A stretch of DNA of 64,000 bases from Merdimmobilis hominis (GTDB taxonomy: Bacteria > Bacillota > Clostridia > Oscillospirales > Ruminococcaceae): positions 2,457,194 through 2,521,193 of the forward strand of contig NZ_LT629939.1 in the NCBI RefSeq assembly GCF_900104615.1. The letters run 5' to 3'. Positions 27,411-34,909 of this stretch are shown here, piece by piece. Position 1 is the first letter of the stretch; each line of letters begins with the position of its first letter. The notes beneath the pieces were generated by a model that was not told the origin of the DNA, searched no databases, and saw nothing but the letters and a program-made list of their open reading frames with translations. Both the position numbers and the translations under genes were made by a program.

Positions 27411-28885
27411 TCGGCATTCCCTCCCAGCAAGTTGGTGATCTGTTCCAGCACCCGGTCAATCTCCGCATTGAGGGAGGCCCGCTGTTCCTCGTATCGCTGA
27501 ATCAAGTCCATGGGGGCCAGGATTTCTTCTTCCTCATGAGGATAGCCGCACTGGTCCAGATTGTAGCCCAGCTCCTCGGTAAGCTGCTGGACGGTGAACG
27601 TTTTGGACTTATCAAAGCCGTCCTCGGTAATCTCCTGCCGGTCGTTCCACCAGTCCAGCACCGGCTGGAAATGCTCCGGCTTCATGGGCCTGGTTTTTGA
27701 GAAGTGCTTGTAGCCCTCCGGCATATCCAGACGGTAAAACCAGGTTTCCTCGGTGGGGTGGGTGTTGTCAAAGAACAGGATATTGGTGGTGATGGAGGTA
27801 TAGGGGGAGAACACGCTGCCTGGTAGGCGGACGATGGTATGCAGGTTGAACTCCCGCAGCAGCTTCTTTTTAATGTTCACCTTGGCGTTGTCGGTGCCAA
27901 ACAGAAAGCCATCGGGCAGAATCACCGCCGCCCGGCCATTCTTTTTGAGTCGGTACATAATCACCGACATGAACAGGTCGGCGGTTTCGCTGCTGGCCAA
28001 ATCGGTGGGAAAGTGATTTTTCACATCGGCCTTTTCGCTGCCGCCGTAGGGGGGATTCATCAGAATCACGTCCACCTTGTCGCCCTCGGTATAGTCCAGC
28101 ACATCGTGAAGCAGGGTGTTGGCGTGGTACACCTGCGGCACATCCAGCCCATGCAGCAAAAGGTTGGTCACGCAGAGCATATAGGGGAACTGCTTTTTCT
28201 CAATGCCGTAGATGGAATTGCTGTACGCTTCTTCATCCTCGGTGGTGTTCACCAGCTTTTTCAGCTCTTTCAGCCAGCTGACGATAAAGCCGCCGGTACC
28301 GCAGGCAAAGTCCGCCATGGTTTCGCCGATTTGGGGCTGAATGACCTGCGCCATAAAGTCAGTGACAGCCCGGGGCGTGTAAAACTCACCAGCAGAACCA
28401 GCGCTTTGCAGCTCTTTCAAAATCGTTTCGTAGATTTCGCCAAAGGCGTGACTTTCCTCATAATCGCTGAAATCCAGCTCGTCAATGACGTTGATGACCT
28501 GACGGAGCAGAACGCCGTCTTTCATGTAGTTGTTGGCATCGGCGAAGGTGGTCTGCACAATGGCCTTTTTGATGGGGGTAGAAGCGTCTACCGGCAGATT
28601 TTTCAAGGTTGGAAACAGCGTATTGTTGACAAAATCCAGCAGCTTGTCGCCGGTCATGGCAATGCCGGATTTATCATCGTGCGCCCAATTCTGCCAGCGG
28701 CATTCTTCCGGAATGATGGAGGTATAGTCCTCGTCATCCCATTCCCAGTCCTGCTCCTTGGCGTCATATACTTTCAAAAACAGCATCCAGGCGATCTGCT
28801 CGATGCGCTGGGCGTCGCCGTTGATGCCAGCGTCATTGCGCATGATGTCCCGCAGCCGTTTTACAAATCCTGTTAAGTTGCTCAT
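27407..28885 (-). CDS. hsdM: type I restriction-modification DNA methyltransferase HsdM
   Basis: A 492-residue N6-adenine methyltransferase. The N-terminal helical domain (LTGFVKRLRDIMRNDAGINGDAQRIEQIAW) precedes the catalytic domain with the SAM-binding motif MADFACGTGGFIVSW and the catalytic NPPY in ILMNPPYGGSEKADV. It methylates the HsdS-chosen site and, with HsdS, protects the host DNA. It sits 1 nt after hsdR and overlaps hsdS, so the three subunits are translated from one message. Confidence 0.97.
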   Translation of the reverse strand: MSNLTGFVKRLRDIMRNDAGINGDAQRIEQIAWMLFLKVYDAKEQDWEWDDEDYTSIIPEECRWQNWAHDDKSGIAMTGDKLLDFVNNTLFPTLKNLPVDASTPIKKAIVQTTFADANNYMKDGVLLRQVINVIDELDFSDYEESHAFGEIYETILKELQSAGSAGEFYTPRAVTDFMAQVIQPQIGETMADFACGTGGFIVSWLKELKKLVNTTEDEEAYSNSIYGIEKKQFPYMLCVTNLLLHGLDVPQVYHANTLLHDVLDYTEGDKVDVILMNPPYGGSEKADVKNHFPTDLASSETADLFMSVIMYRLKKNGRAAVILPDGFLFGTDNAKVNIKKKLLREFNLHTIVRLPGSVFSPYTSITTNILFFDNTHPTEETWFYRLDMPEGYKHFSKTRPMKPEHFQPVLDWWNDRQEITEDGFDKSKTFTVQQLTEELGYNLDQCGYPHEEEEILAPMDLIQRYEEQRASLNAEIDRVLEQITNLLGGNAE

Positions 28886-28886
28886 A

Positions 28887-31235
28887 TTAAATTACCTCGT
28901 CCATATAAATCGCCTGTTCCAGTTCCTGCACCGCTTTCAGATACCCGGCTTTTCCGCCGAAATATCCGGCGATTTTAGCTGGTTTTCCCAGCTTCAGGAA
29001 CGGGTCGAGCTTCAAAATCTCGGTTTTCTCGATTTCGTAAATGCCCGTGTTCATGTACTTGTCCAGCAAAGCCTCCAGCACTTCCCGGGCAACGCCGCTG
29101 TATTTGCTGAAAAAGTCTCGCTTTTTCACATTGTTGGCCCGCTCTTTCCGGGTCAGCGGCTTTTTATCAAAGGCCACATGACAGATGAAATCAAAATCAT
29201 CCACATCGGTCATCTTCTGGTCTGCTTTCAGCAGCTCCAGGTCAATCCCACGGTCATGGAGCAGGTCGCGGATCTGCTCTTTCTTCTCTTGGGCTGACCA
29301 CTGGCGGATGAAATTGTCCAGAGAAGCGTATTCGCCCCGGATGTTTTCCTTGGTGTAGTCCACGATACTCTCCTGGCGCAGCAGCTTGCCGTTTGCATCA
29401 TATACTGACACGGTTTTGTGAGTGATCTGCACCTTGCAGCCGTGCTTGTCCACAATGGGCTTTTGTTTCGGTTCTGGCGGAGTTTCCCGGTCTTCTTTTC
29501 CATCACCGTCCGGCGTGTCTTTGGGATCAGCCTGCTTTCCGCCCGGCGTAAAGCCCTCATCCATTTCAATGGGGCCATCCCAATCCGGGTCAGCAAACAG
29601 GCGGGTGACATTGCGGAAATCCATAACCACAAAATGGGTCTTGCCCTCTTTTTCCCGCAGACGGGTTCCACGGCCAATGATCTGCTTGAACTCGGTCATG
29701 GAGCCGATCATCTCATCCAGCACGATCAACTTGGTCATTTTGCAGTCTGCACCGGTGGAAAGAAGTTTGGAAGTCGTGGCGATGACCGGATAGGGCGATG
29801 AAACCGAGATAAAATATTTCAGCTTTCCTTTGCCGTAGTCATCCCCACCGGTGATGCGCACCACATAGTCGGGATTTTCCTTCATCATATCGGCGTTGAG
29901 TTTTGCCAAGGCGTCCCGCATCCGCAGAGCGGCATCCTCCGTGGCACAGAACACGATAGTCTTTGCCATGCGGTCGGTGCTTTTCAGGTATTTGGTGATT
30001 TCCTCGGCTACCTGCTGGATACGATCTTCTATGATGATGTTGTAGTCGTAATCACTGTTGGTGTAAATCCGGTCCGGGATTTCTATGCCGTTGATGTCTT
30101 TTTGGCCTTTGCGAGGACGCCAGCCTTCCCCAATATCCGTCATAATATTGATGACCTTGAAGGGGGCCAGGAAGCCATCCTCGATGCCTTCTTTCAGGCT
30201 GTATGTATAAATCGGTTCCCCAAAGTAACTGAGGTTGGAAATATACTTGGTTTCCTTCGGCGTGGCCGTCATGCCGATCTGGGTGGCAGACTGGAAATAT
30301 TCCAGAATTCTGCGCCAGCGGCTTTCTTCTTTCGCAGAACCTCTATGGCACTCGTCTACGATAATCAGGTCGAAGAAGTCGGGGGAAAACAGTTCGCTGA
30401 AATGCTCCTGGTCATCGTCACCCACCAACTGCTGATACAAGGAGAAGTACACCTCATGAGAGGTAATGGTGCTTTTATCGTCTTTCGCCACATTGATTTT
30501 ATGAGTCACTTTTTCCAGCGGGGCAAAATCCTGCTGGATAGACTGATCCACCAGAATATTACGGTCAGCAAGATAAAGGATTTTTCGTTTCATACCGCTT
30601 TGCAGCATCCGATAGACGATCTGGAAGGCAGTATAGGTCTTGCCGGTGCCGGTGGCCATAACCAGCAGAATCCGCTGCTGTCCCCGTGCAATGGCGTCCA
30701 CGGTACGGTTGATGGCATTACGCTGATAATATCGGGGCGGGTAGGTGTTCTGGCTGGTATAGTAGGGCTGCTCCAGTACGGTCTCTTGCTGAGGCGTCAG
30801 GCCGGATTCCTGCTTATACCGGGCGACCAGTTCCTGCTCTGTGGGGAACTCATCCAGACCAAATTCCCGCTCCTGTCCGGTCAAAAAATCATGTTCCACA
30901 AACCCATCCCCGTTGGAGCTGTACGCAAACGGCACATCCAGCATTTTGGCATAGGTCATGGCCTGCTGCAAGCCGTGAGAAACGCTGTGGGTGTTATCTT
31001 TGGCTTCCACAACGGCAATGGGATTATTTACGCTGAGGTAGAGGATATAGTCCGCCCGTTTTGGCTTTTCACGGAATACAAAATTGCCTTTCAGGTTGAT
31101 CTTTCCGTCTGTAATCCGGGTTTCCATGGTGATTTTCTCCCGGCTCCACTTGGAAGTGATGGACGGGGTAATATATTGAAGTTTAATATCTTCTTCGCTC
31201 ATCTGATGCTTGGGTAAAATCGGACTCAAGTTCAT
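28887..31235 (-). CDS. hsdR: type I restriction endonuclease subunit HsdR
   Basis: About 782 residues. The N-terminal nuclease domain has the PD-(D/E)xK signature with VVEAKDNTHSVSHGLQQ. The SF2 translocase has Walker A MATGTGKTYTAFQIV, DECH box IIVDECHRGSA, motif III GMTATPKETKYIS and motif VI IGRGTRLREKEG. A C-terminal helical part would contact HsdM. Start choice is uncertain: GTG at 31247 overlaps the upstream stop, ATG at 31235 has its GGAGG too close, and TTG at 31229 has AGGGAGG at 7-8 nt. Confidence 0.95.
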   Translation of the reverse strand: MNLSPILPKHQMSEEDIKLQYITPSITSKWSREKITMETRITDGKINLKGNFVFREKPKRADYILYLSVNNPIAVVEAKDNTHSVSHGLQQAMTYAKMLDVPFAYSSNGDGFVEHDFLTGQEREFGLDEFPTEQELVARYKQESGLTPQQETVLEQPYYTSQNTYPPRYYQRNAINRTVDAIARGQQRILLVMATGTGKTYTAFQIVYRMLQSGMKRKILYLADRNILVDQSIQQDFAPLEKVTHKINVAKDDKSTITSHEVYFSLYQQLVGDDDQEHFSELFSPDFFDLIIVDECHRGSAKEESRWRRILEYFQSATQIGMTATPKETKYISNLSYFGEPIYTYSLKEGIEDGFLAPFKVINIMTDIGEGWRPRKGQKDINGIEIPDRIYTNSDYDYNIIIEDRIQQVAEEITKYLKSTDRMAKTIVFCATEDAALRMRDALAKLNADMMKENPDYVVRITGGDDYGKGKLKYFISVSSPYPVIATTSKLLSTGADCKMTKLIVLDEMIGSMTEFKQIIGRGTRLREKEGKTHFVVMDFRNVTRLFADPDWDGPIEMDEGFTPGGKQADPKDTPDGDGKEDRETPPEPKQKPIVDKHGCKVQITHKTVSVYDANGKLLRQESIVDYTKENIRGEYASLDNFIRQWSAQEKKEQIRDLLHDRGIDLELLKADQKMTDVDDFDFICHVAFDKKPLTRKERANNVKKRDFFSKYSGVAREVLEALLDKYMNTGIYEIEKTEILKLDPFLKLGKPAKIAGYFGGKAGYLKAVQELEQAIYMDEVI

Positions 31236-31243
31236 TCCTCCCT

Positions 31244-31459
31244 TCACTTTGCGGAATCATCTGGTAAAATATCTACAATATCATCCAATGTACAGTTCAG
31301 TGCCTGGCAGATTTTAACCAGTACTTCTACGCGCACATCTTCGTTTTTTCCCAACTTTGCCATAGCATTGGTAGTGATTTTTGAGGCTCTGATTAAATCT
31401 GTCTTGCTCATCCCTTCGTCGATGAGAATTTTCCATAGCTTATTGTAACAAACAGGCAT
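31244..31459 (-). CDS. XRE/Cro-type regulator, first gene of the restriction operon
   Basis: A 71-residue helix-turn-helix protein: LWKILIDEGMSKTDLIRASKITTNAMAKLGKNEDVRVEVLVKICQALNCTLDDIVDIL. It resembles the small Cro/C1-type controllers that time restriction expression after entry into a new host. AGGAGG lies 7 nt before the ATG. It overlaps or abuts hsdR, and its promoter contains two perfect palindromes. Self-regulation of the hsd operon is inferred from this layout. Confidence 0.9.
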   Translation of the reverse strand: MPVCYNKLWKILIDEGMSKTDLIRASKITTNAMAKLGKNEDVRVEVLVKICQALNCTLDDIVDILPDDSAK

Positions 31460-31495
31460 AATCTTCCTCCTTGTTTTACCATTTTGTTATCTACC

Positions 31496-31551
31496 ATTTT
31501 ATCACAACATAAGAAGAATTTCAATTTATAATTGAATATCTCAATATTCAA
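31496..31551 (-). promoter_or_regulatory. promoter of the XRE-hsd operon with two palindromic operators
   Basis: On the minus strand, TTGAAA (31524-31519) and TAAAAT (31501-31496) are spaced by 17 bp. TTCAATT-TAT-AATTGAA (31520-31536) overlaps the -35 box. TTGAATAT-CTCA-ATATTCAA (31532-31551) lies just upstream, sharing bases with the first. Binding by the operon's XRE protein would block or recruit polymerase. Confidence 0.8.
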
Positions 31552-31660
31552 GTTAGCTTGTACCAAGCATAGAAATAGTAGTATAATTAGCATCTCTTGC
31601 CTATTTTACATCATGAAGGCTATGCATGTGTGGTGCGCATTGAAAAGGACTCATCTTGGA

Positions 31661-31883
31661 AGATGGGGTGGCAATATACCACCCCATCCGGCGATATAAT
31701 TTCCCCAAAAAGGGGGTCCAAAGGGGTGCTCAAATTTCGCACCCCTTTACTTCGTCAGGATAACTGCACCCTCAATCCCAACTGGTATGTCGCGAAATGC
31801 GACGTACCCCCATGGAGCAAACCATTCCTCCCCCATTACTGCACCAAACAAAGGGATGCCCCGAAACAGGGCATCCCTTTGCA
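31661..31883. other. noncoding region with three strong hairpins
   Basis: Three perfect inverted repeats follow each other: GATGGGGTGG/CCACCCCATC (31661-31687), AAAGGGGTGC/GCACCCCTTT (about 31720-31747) and AAAGGGATGCCC/GGGCATCCCTTT (about 31853-31882). They lie between the divergent hsd promoter and the small genes on the minus strand. They may be terminators insulating the hsd operon or remnants of insertion ends. A 29-codon frame on the minus strand between them has no recognised family. Confidence 0.55.
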
Positions 31884-31903
31884 TATTATCTTTGAAGTTC
31901 ACT

Positions 31904-32077
31904 TCACTCCTCGCTTTTATCCGGATACTTCTTTTTCCATTCCTCCAACTCCTTTTGTCCCTCTTCACTCGTATATAGCTTTCGGATCTCGGGTACGAGG
32001 AATCGGGCAAAAGAATCAATGATGGACTGTGGTAGCTCGATGTCATACTGCTCCCGGTGCTTTTTCTGGCCGACCAT
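31904..32077 (-). CDS. small mobile-element protein (57 aa)
   Basis: Reading MVGQKKHREQYDIELPQSII, then DSFARFLVPEIRKLYTSEEG and a charged tail ending in YPDKSEE, from an ATG with GGGAG 9 nt upstream. I recognise this pattern (IELP..IIDSFARFLVPEIRKxY..EEGQ) from small proteins of Clostridia integrative elements, but no function is known to me. A longer overlapping frame on the same strand is less convincing. Confidence 0.6.
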   Translation of the reverse strand: MVGQKKHREQYDIELPQSIIDSFARFLVPEIRKLYTSEEGQKELEEWKKKYPDKSEE

Positions 32078-32115
32078 GGTGACTTACTCCCACGGCAAGA
32101 CCTTCCTGGCTCAAC

Positions 32116-32217
32116 TCAGCTCTGTCCACACTCCTTTCCAGCCATGCACAGATACAGACCTCCAGCCTGCTGCTCAGCAGGGAGACAAACCATTCGTGGA
32201 TTTACAGACTTTCTCAT
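32116..32217 (-). CDS. tiny ORF in the mobile element (33 aa, unknown)
   Basis: AAAGGAG lies 4 nt before an ATG opening 33 codons (MRKSVNPRMVCLPAEQQAGG..) that end in TGA 38 nt before the 57-aa gene. It has a plausible ribosome site and the same strand as its neighbours. Function is unknown, and it could be the remains of a longer gene. Confidence 0.35.
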   Translation of the reverse strand: MRKSVNPRMVCLPAEQQAGGLYLCMAGKECGQS

Positions 32218-32333
32218 AGAACTCCTTTCCCATCCCTTCCCATCCGGGAGTTTCACCGGAAAATCCCGCACAAAATATCTCGGATAGGAATGGAATGAAT
32301 CGAATTTACCTGAATAATTTTATCTTCTTCTTT

Positions 32334-32795
32334 TTATCTACCGTCCGATTTCCGTACTTCAAGAGGATTGGTTTCCGTACTTACAGGGCCTACTTTCCGC
32401 ACCTCTGGCGTGCTTCAACCGGATTCCTTGAAGTCGGTGTGTGAAACCGCCTCGTAGCGTTTTGGGTATATCCGGTTGGGTTTTCCACACCCCTGTTTTT
32501 TGATGGACACCAGATCGGCATATTGCAGCTCCCGCAGGGTATCTACCGCCTTCTGGCGGCCACAGTGCAGCAGCCCGCACACCTCATTGATGGGGTAGTA
32601 CAGATAAATTTTCCCATAATCATCTGCCCATCCACTTTTCCGGGATAACTCTGTCCGGCGCAGGATCATCGCATACAAAATTTTCGCTTCGTTGGACAGA
32701 GCGCAAAAACTTGGAGCCTCGAACAGAAAGCTGGGCAGCTGGATAAAGCTCTGGGCTGGTGGCTTCTGGCGAATGTAAAAGGGTTTTGTTGGCAT
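32334..32795 (-). pseudogene. truncated RepA-type replication initiator
   Basis: The frame MPTKPFYIRQKPPAQSFIQL.. with LSNEAKILYAMILRRTELSRK, YPINEVCGLLHCGRQKAVDTL and KQGCGKPNRIYPKRYE is the N-terminal winged-helix part of the RepA replication initiator family of Gram-positive plasmids and ICEs. A TGA at codon 127 (32415-32417) is followed in the same frame by 26 codons of the usual linker (PEVRKVGPV, NPLEVRKSDGR) before a TAA. The C-terminal domain is missing. AGGAGGT precedes the ATG. It is probably a dead replication gene, though the first 126 residues could still be made. Confidence 0.8.
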
Positions 32796-32912
32796 GGTGT
32801 ATTTACCTCCTTGCGGACAATTAGAACCTGATTTTGAGGGGTCAAGGATACCGCGTATTCACCTCCATAGGTGCCAGTTTTCAAATGGGGTATATATCCG
32901 CATGGGAGCACT

Positions 32913-33266
32913 CTATTTGTCGTTTCTCGACCTCCGTTTCCTGTCACTTGCTGTTTTCTGTCGGCGGTGAACCTGACAGGCACATTCTGCGCAATATTTG
33001 GCTCGATTGGACTTGGCCTGAAATAGAGCGCCGCATTCCACACACCGCTTGACTCCCTTCACCTCCATGATTTCTGAATATAGAATTGGGGTTCCCGGCA
33101 GCACCCAATCCCGGAACCAGGTGCAGCAGAGTGTGTAGGAGATGCTCTGAACGCACACGCAAGGCTCGCCGTCATCCAGCGCGATGCAGTTGCCACGGTC
33201 ATAATTGCAGCAGCTGGTTCGGATCAGCGCGTTGACCTTTCTTCTTTGTCGGGGTGATAGATACAA
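32913..33266 (-). CDS. cysteine-rich VLP domain protein
   Basis: A 117-residue protein starting at TTG (AGGAGGT 5 nt upstream): MYLSPRQRRKVNALIRTSCCNYDRGNCIALDDGEPCVCVQ, then WVLPG and a C-terminal zinc-knot-like part, CVECGALFQAKSNRAKYCAEC. It matches the Cys-rich VLP family, common in Clostridia conjugative elements and of unknown function. The tail is basic (HRRQKTASDRKRRSR), consistent with DNA or RNA contact. It is followed by the RepA relic, the usual neighbour. Confidence 0.82.
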   Translation of the reverse strand: MYLSPRQRRKVNALIRTSCCNYDRGNCIALDDGEPCVCVQSISYTLCCTWFRDWVLPGTPILYSEIMEVKGVKRCVECGALFQAKSNRAKYCAECACQVHRRQKTASDRKRRSRNDK

Positions 33267-33361
33267 GCTGCACCTCCTCTCACGGTTACATCGGTGGTTG
33301 GGACAATCTTTCCTCCATGGCCTCCCCCTGTTTTATCTTTGAATTGCTTTTCCAGGTCTTT

Positions 33362-33486
33362 TAGTTTATAATTATCTTGTGTCATAAACTCTAATTGAAT
33401 TATACCGCAGATACTGACTGTAAACGGTATATCAACCAGAAATTATTTTAGTTTATAATATTTGATATATATAAATTATAGTTTAA
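33362..33486. promoter_or_regulatory. divergent control region with repeated TAGTTTATAAT boxes
   Basis: TAGTTTATAAT occurs at 33362-33372 and 33449-33459, with partial copies ATAAACTCTAAT (reverse, near 33384) and TAGTTTAA (33479-33486). The region is very AT-rich and lies between the divergent Cys-rich gene and an XRE regulator, so these are likely operators of that regulator. Confidence 0.6.
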
Positions 33487-33507
33487 CCTCGGCGGAGGGA
33501 TTTTCTC

Positions 33508-34209
33508 ATGCTATATGACGAAAGCAGGATGACGCTGACCAAAGAGCGGCTGGAAGATTTGCGCAAAGAAAAAAAGCTGTCCTTTGAACAGCTTTCCAAA
33601 CAGCTTGCGGAGCGCGGCGTCAGCATCAGCCACACCAACTTGAAGAATTATGAGATCAACGATCCACTACACCCCCTGTATGGCCGTACCCGGAGCATGA
33701 GCATCGAATATCTGGTGGCTTTTGCAGATTTTTATGATGTGTCAGTGGAGTATCTGCTGGGCTTGTCCGACTCCCGCAAGCGGGAATACCATGACATTTC
33801 TGAGCAGTTGGGCCTATGCGACGGAGCAATTAAAGAGTTGATCCAGTGTAAGGAGAACTCCAGTAATGAGCAAGAACCGCAGATGTATTTTACGAAAGAT
33901 ACTGCTGTGTTGAACGACTTTCTCACCAGCATGGAGTTTGAAATTGTGATGGAGAAAATCAAGCAGAGTATGTTCACCTATTATATGTATCGCTTGTCTC
34001 AGGACAGCATCTCAGCACAGATACGGAAAGAGCATACTGAGCAAATGGCAGAGGCACAGAAAGTGCTGGATGCGTGTGGTTATTGCTCGGTCGAATATGA
34101 CTTAATTTCTCAAGTCTACATGGAAAGAGCCATTGGTGCATTGAACGCCTACTTGCGTAAGTTGCCGGGACGGTTTTACGAAGAAAATAAAGAAAAAGTC
34201 GCTTGGTAA
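33508..34209 (+). CDS. XRE-family repressor-like regulator of the element
   Basis: A 233-residue protein with an N-terminal helix-turn-helix (LTKERLEDLRKEKKLSFEQL, then SISHTNLKNYE; about residues 9-50). The sentence-like motif MSIEYLVAFADFYDVSVEYLLGLSD follows (about 70-95), typical of phage/ICE CI-like regulators. The C-terminal 130 residues are helical and unrecognised. No Ser/Lys peptidase dyad is visible, so it is probably not SOS-cleaved. GGAGGG lies 8 nt before the ATG. It faces the Cys-rich/RepA genes across an operator-rich gap. Confidence 0.85.
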   Translation: MLYDESRMTLTKERLEDLRKEKKLSFEQLSKQLAERGVSISHTNLKNYEINDPLHPLYGRTRSMSIEYLVAFADFYDVSVEYLLGLSDSRKREYHDISEQLGLCDGAIKELIQCKENSSNEQEPQMYFTKDTAVLNDFLTSMEFEIVMEKIKQSMFTYYMYRLSQDSISAQIRKEHTEQMAEAQKVLDACGYCSVEYDLISQVYMERAIGALNAYLRKLPGRFYEENKEKVAW

Positions 34210-34339
34210 CTGATGGTTCCCACATGATCTCAGACAGAGCGCAAGGGCACAAAAAGCGTTCGCAGAACGCGCAGCCGCAGAATGAAAATTCTGCGTTCAA
34301 AGGGGCTTGGGGGCGCTGCCCCCAACAAGCAGACGGCAG

Positions 34340-34416
34340 GAAATGTGAGTGTGTATTAACACTCGCATTGCTTGCCCGTCTTGTGTGTGGCTATCCACAC
34401 GCATTGCTTGCGCCTA
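34340..34416 (+). repeat. two 36-bp hairpin-plus-box units
   Basis: CGCATTGCTTGC occurs at 34364-34375 and 34400-34411, exactly 36 bp apart. Each is preceded by a small hairpin (GAGTGT..ACACTC and GTGTGTGG..CCACAC). The remainder of 34210-34496 shows no gene. Confidence 0.5.
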
Positions 34417-34496
34417 TATGTTTGACTTCTGGGACAGTATCGCATAGACCTGCGTTTCTTTCTGGTCTGACCCCATGATATTATGTTTATATAGGG

Positions 34497-34525
34497 TTGA
34501 ATGTTATCCTTTTATCTGATATAAT
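34497..34525 (+). promoter_or_regulatory. promoter of the XRE-recombinase pair
   Basis: TTGAAT (34497-34502) and TATAAT (34520-34525) with 17-bp spacing lie 27 nt before the TTG start of the downstream regulator. Confidence 0.85.
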
Positions 34526-34552
34526 GAGATTGACAGATAGGGGGTGTATCTC

Positions 34553-34909
34553 TTGAAAGAAGTAGCTGAAAGATTGCGGTATCTGCGGGAAAGCGTCAAG
34601 CTGTCCCAGGTAAAGATGGCTGAGATTGTCGGCGTCAAACAGTCCAGTCTGAACCGCTATGAGCTGAACCAGGCTTCGCCCACATTCGAGACGCTTACCC
34701 GGTATGCGGATTACTTCGATGTCTCCATGGACTATATCTTTGGGCGCACCGACCATCCCCAGGGAAAGCTGTACGAGTACAAGCCCAAAATCGAGCAGAG
34801 CGATCCCCAGATGAAGAAGTTCGTGGATATGTGCTTTGACCCCGCATCCCCCATGAACGCGCGGCTCAAGGAGACCCTGCTGCAAATGCTCGGGGAGGTG
34901 AAAAAATGA
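34553..34909 (+). CDS. XRE-family regulator paired with the serine recombinase
   Basis: A 118-residue protein read from TTG with GGGGGT about 8 nt upstream (an earlier in-frame GTG lies inside that site). The helix-turn-helix spans about residues 4-58 (ERLRYLRESVKLSQVKMAEI, GVKQSSLNRYELNQASPTFETLTRYADYF) and is followed by DVSMDYIFGRTD. Its last codon overlaps the recombinase start (ATGA), so the two are coupled. It most likely controls excision or integration. Confidence 0.88.
   Translation: MKEVAERLRYLRESVKLSQVKMAEIVGVKQSSLNRYELNQASPTFETLTRYADYFDVSMDYIFGRTDHPQGKLYEYKPKIEQSDPQMKKFVDMCFDPASPMNARLKETLLQMLGEVKK

Noticed and set aside
31747..32046. 99-aa frame on the minus strand in the element
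   Set aside because: It overlaps the better supported 57-aa gene in another frame and crosses a terminator-like hairpin.
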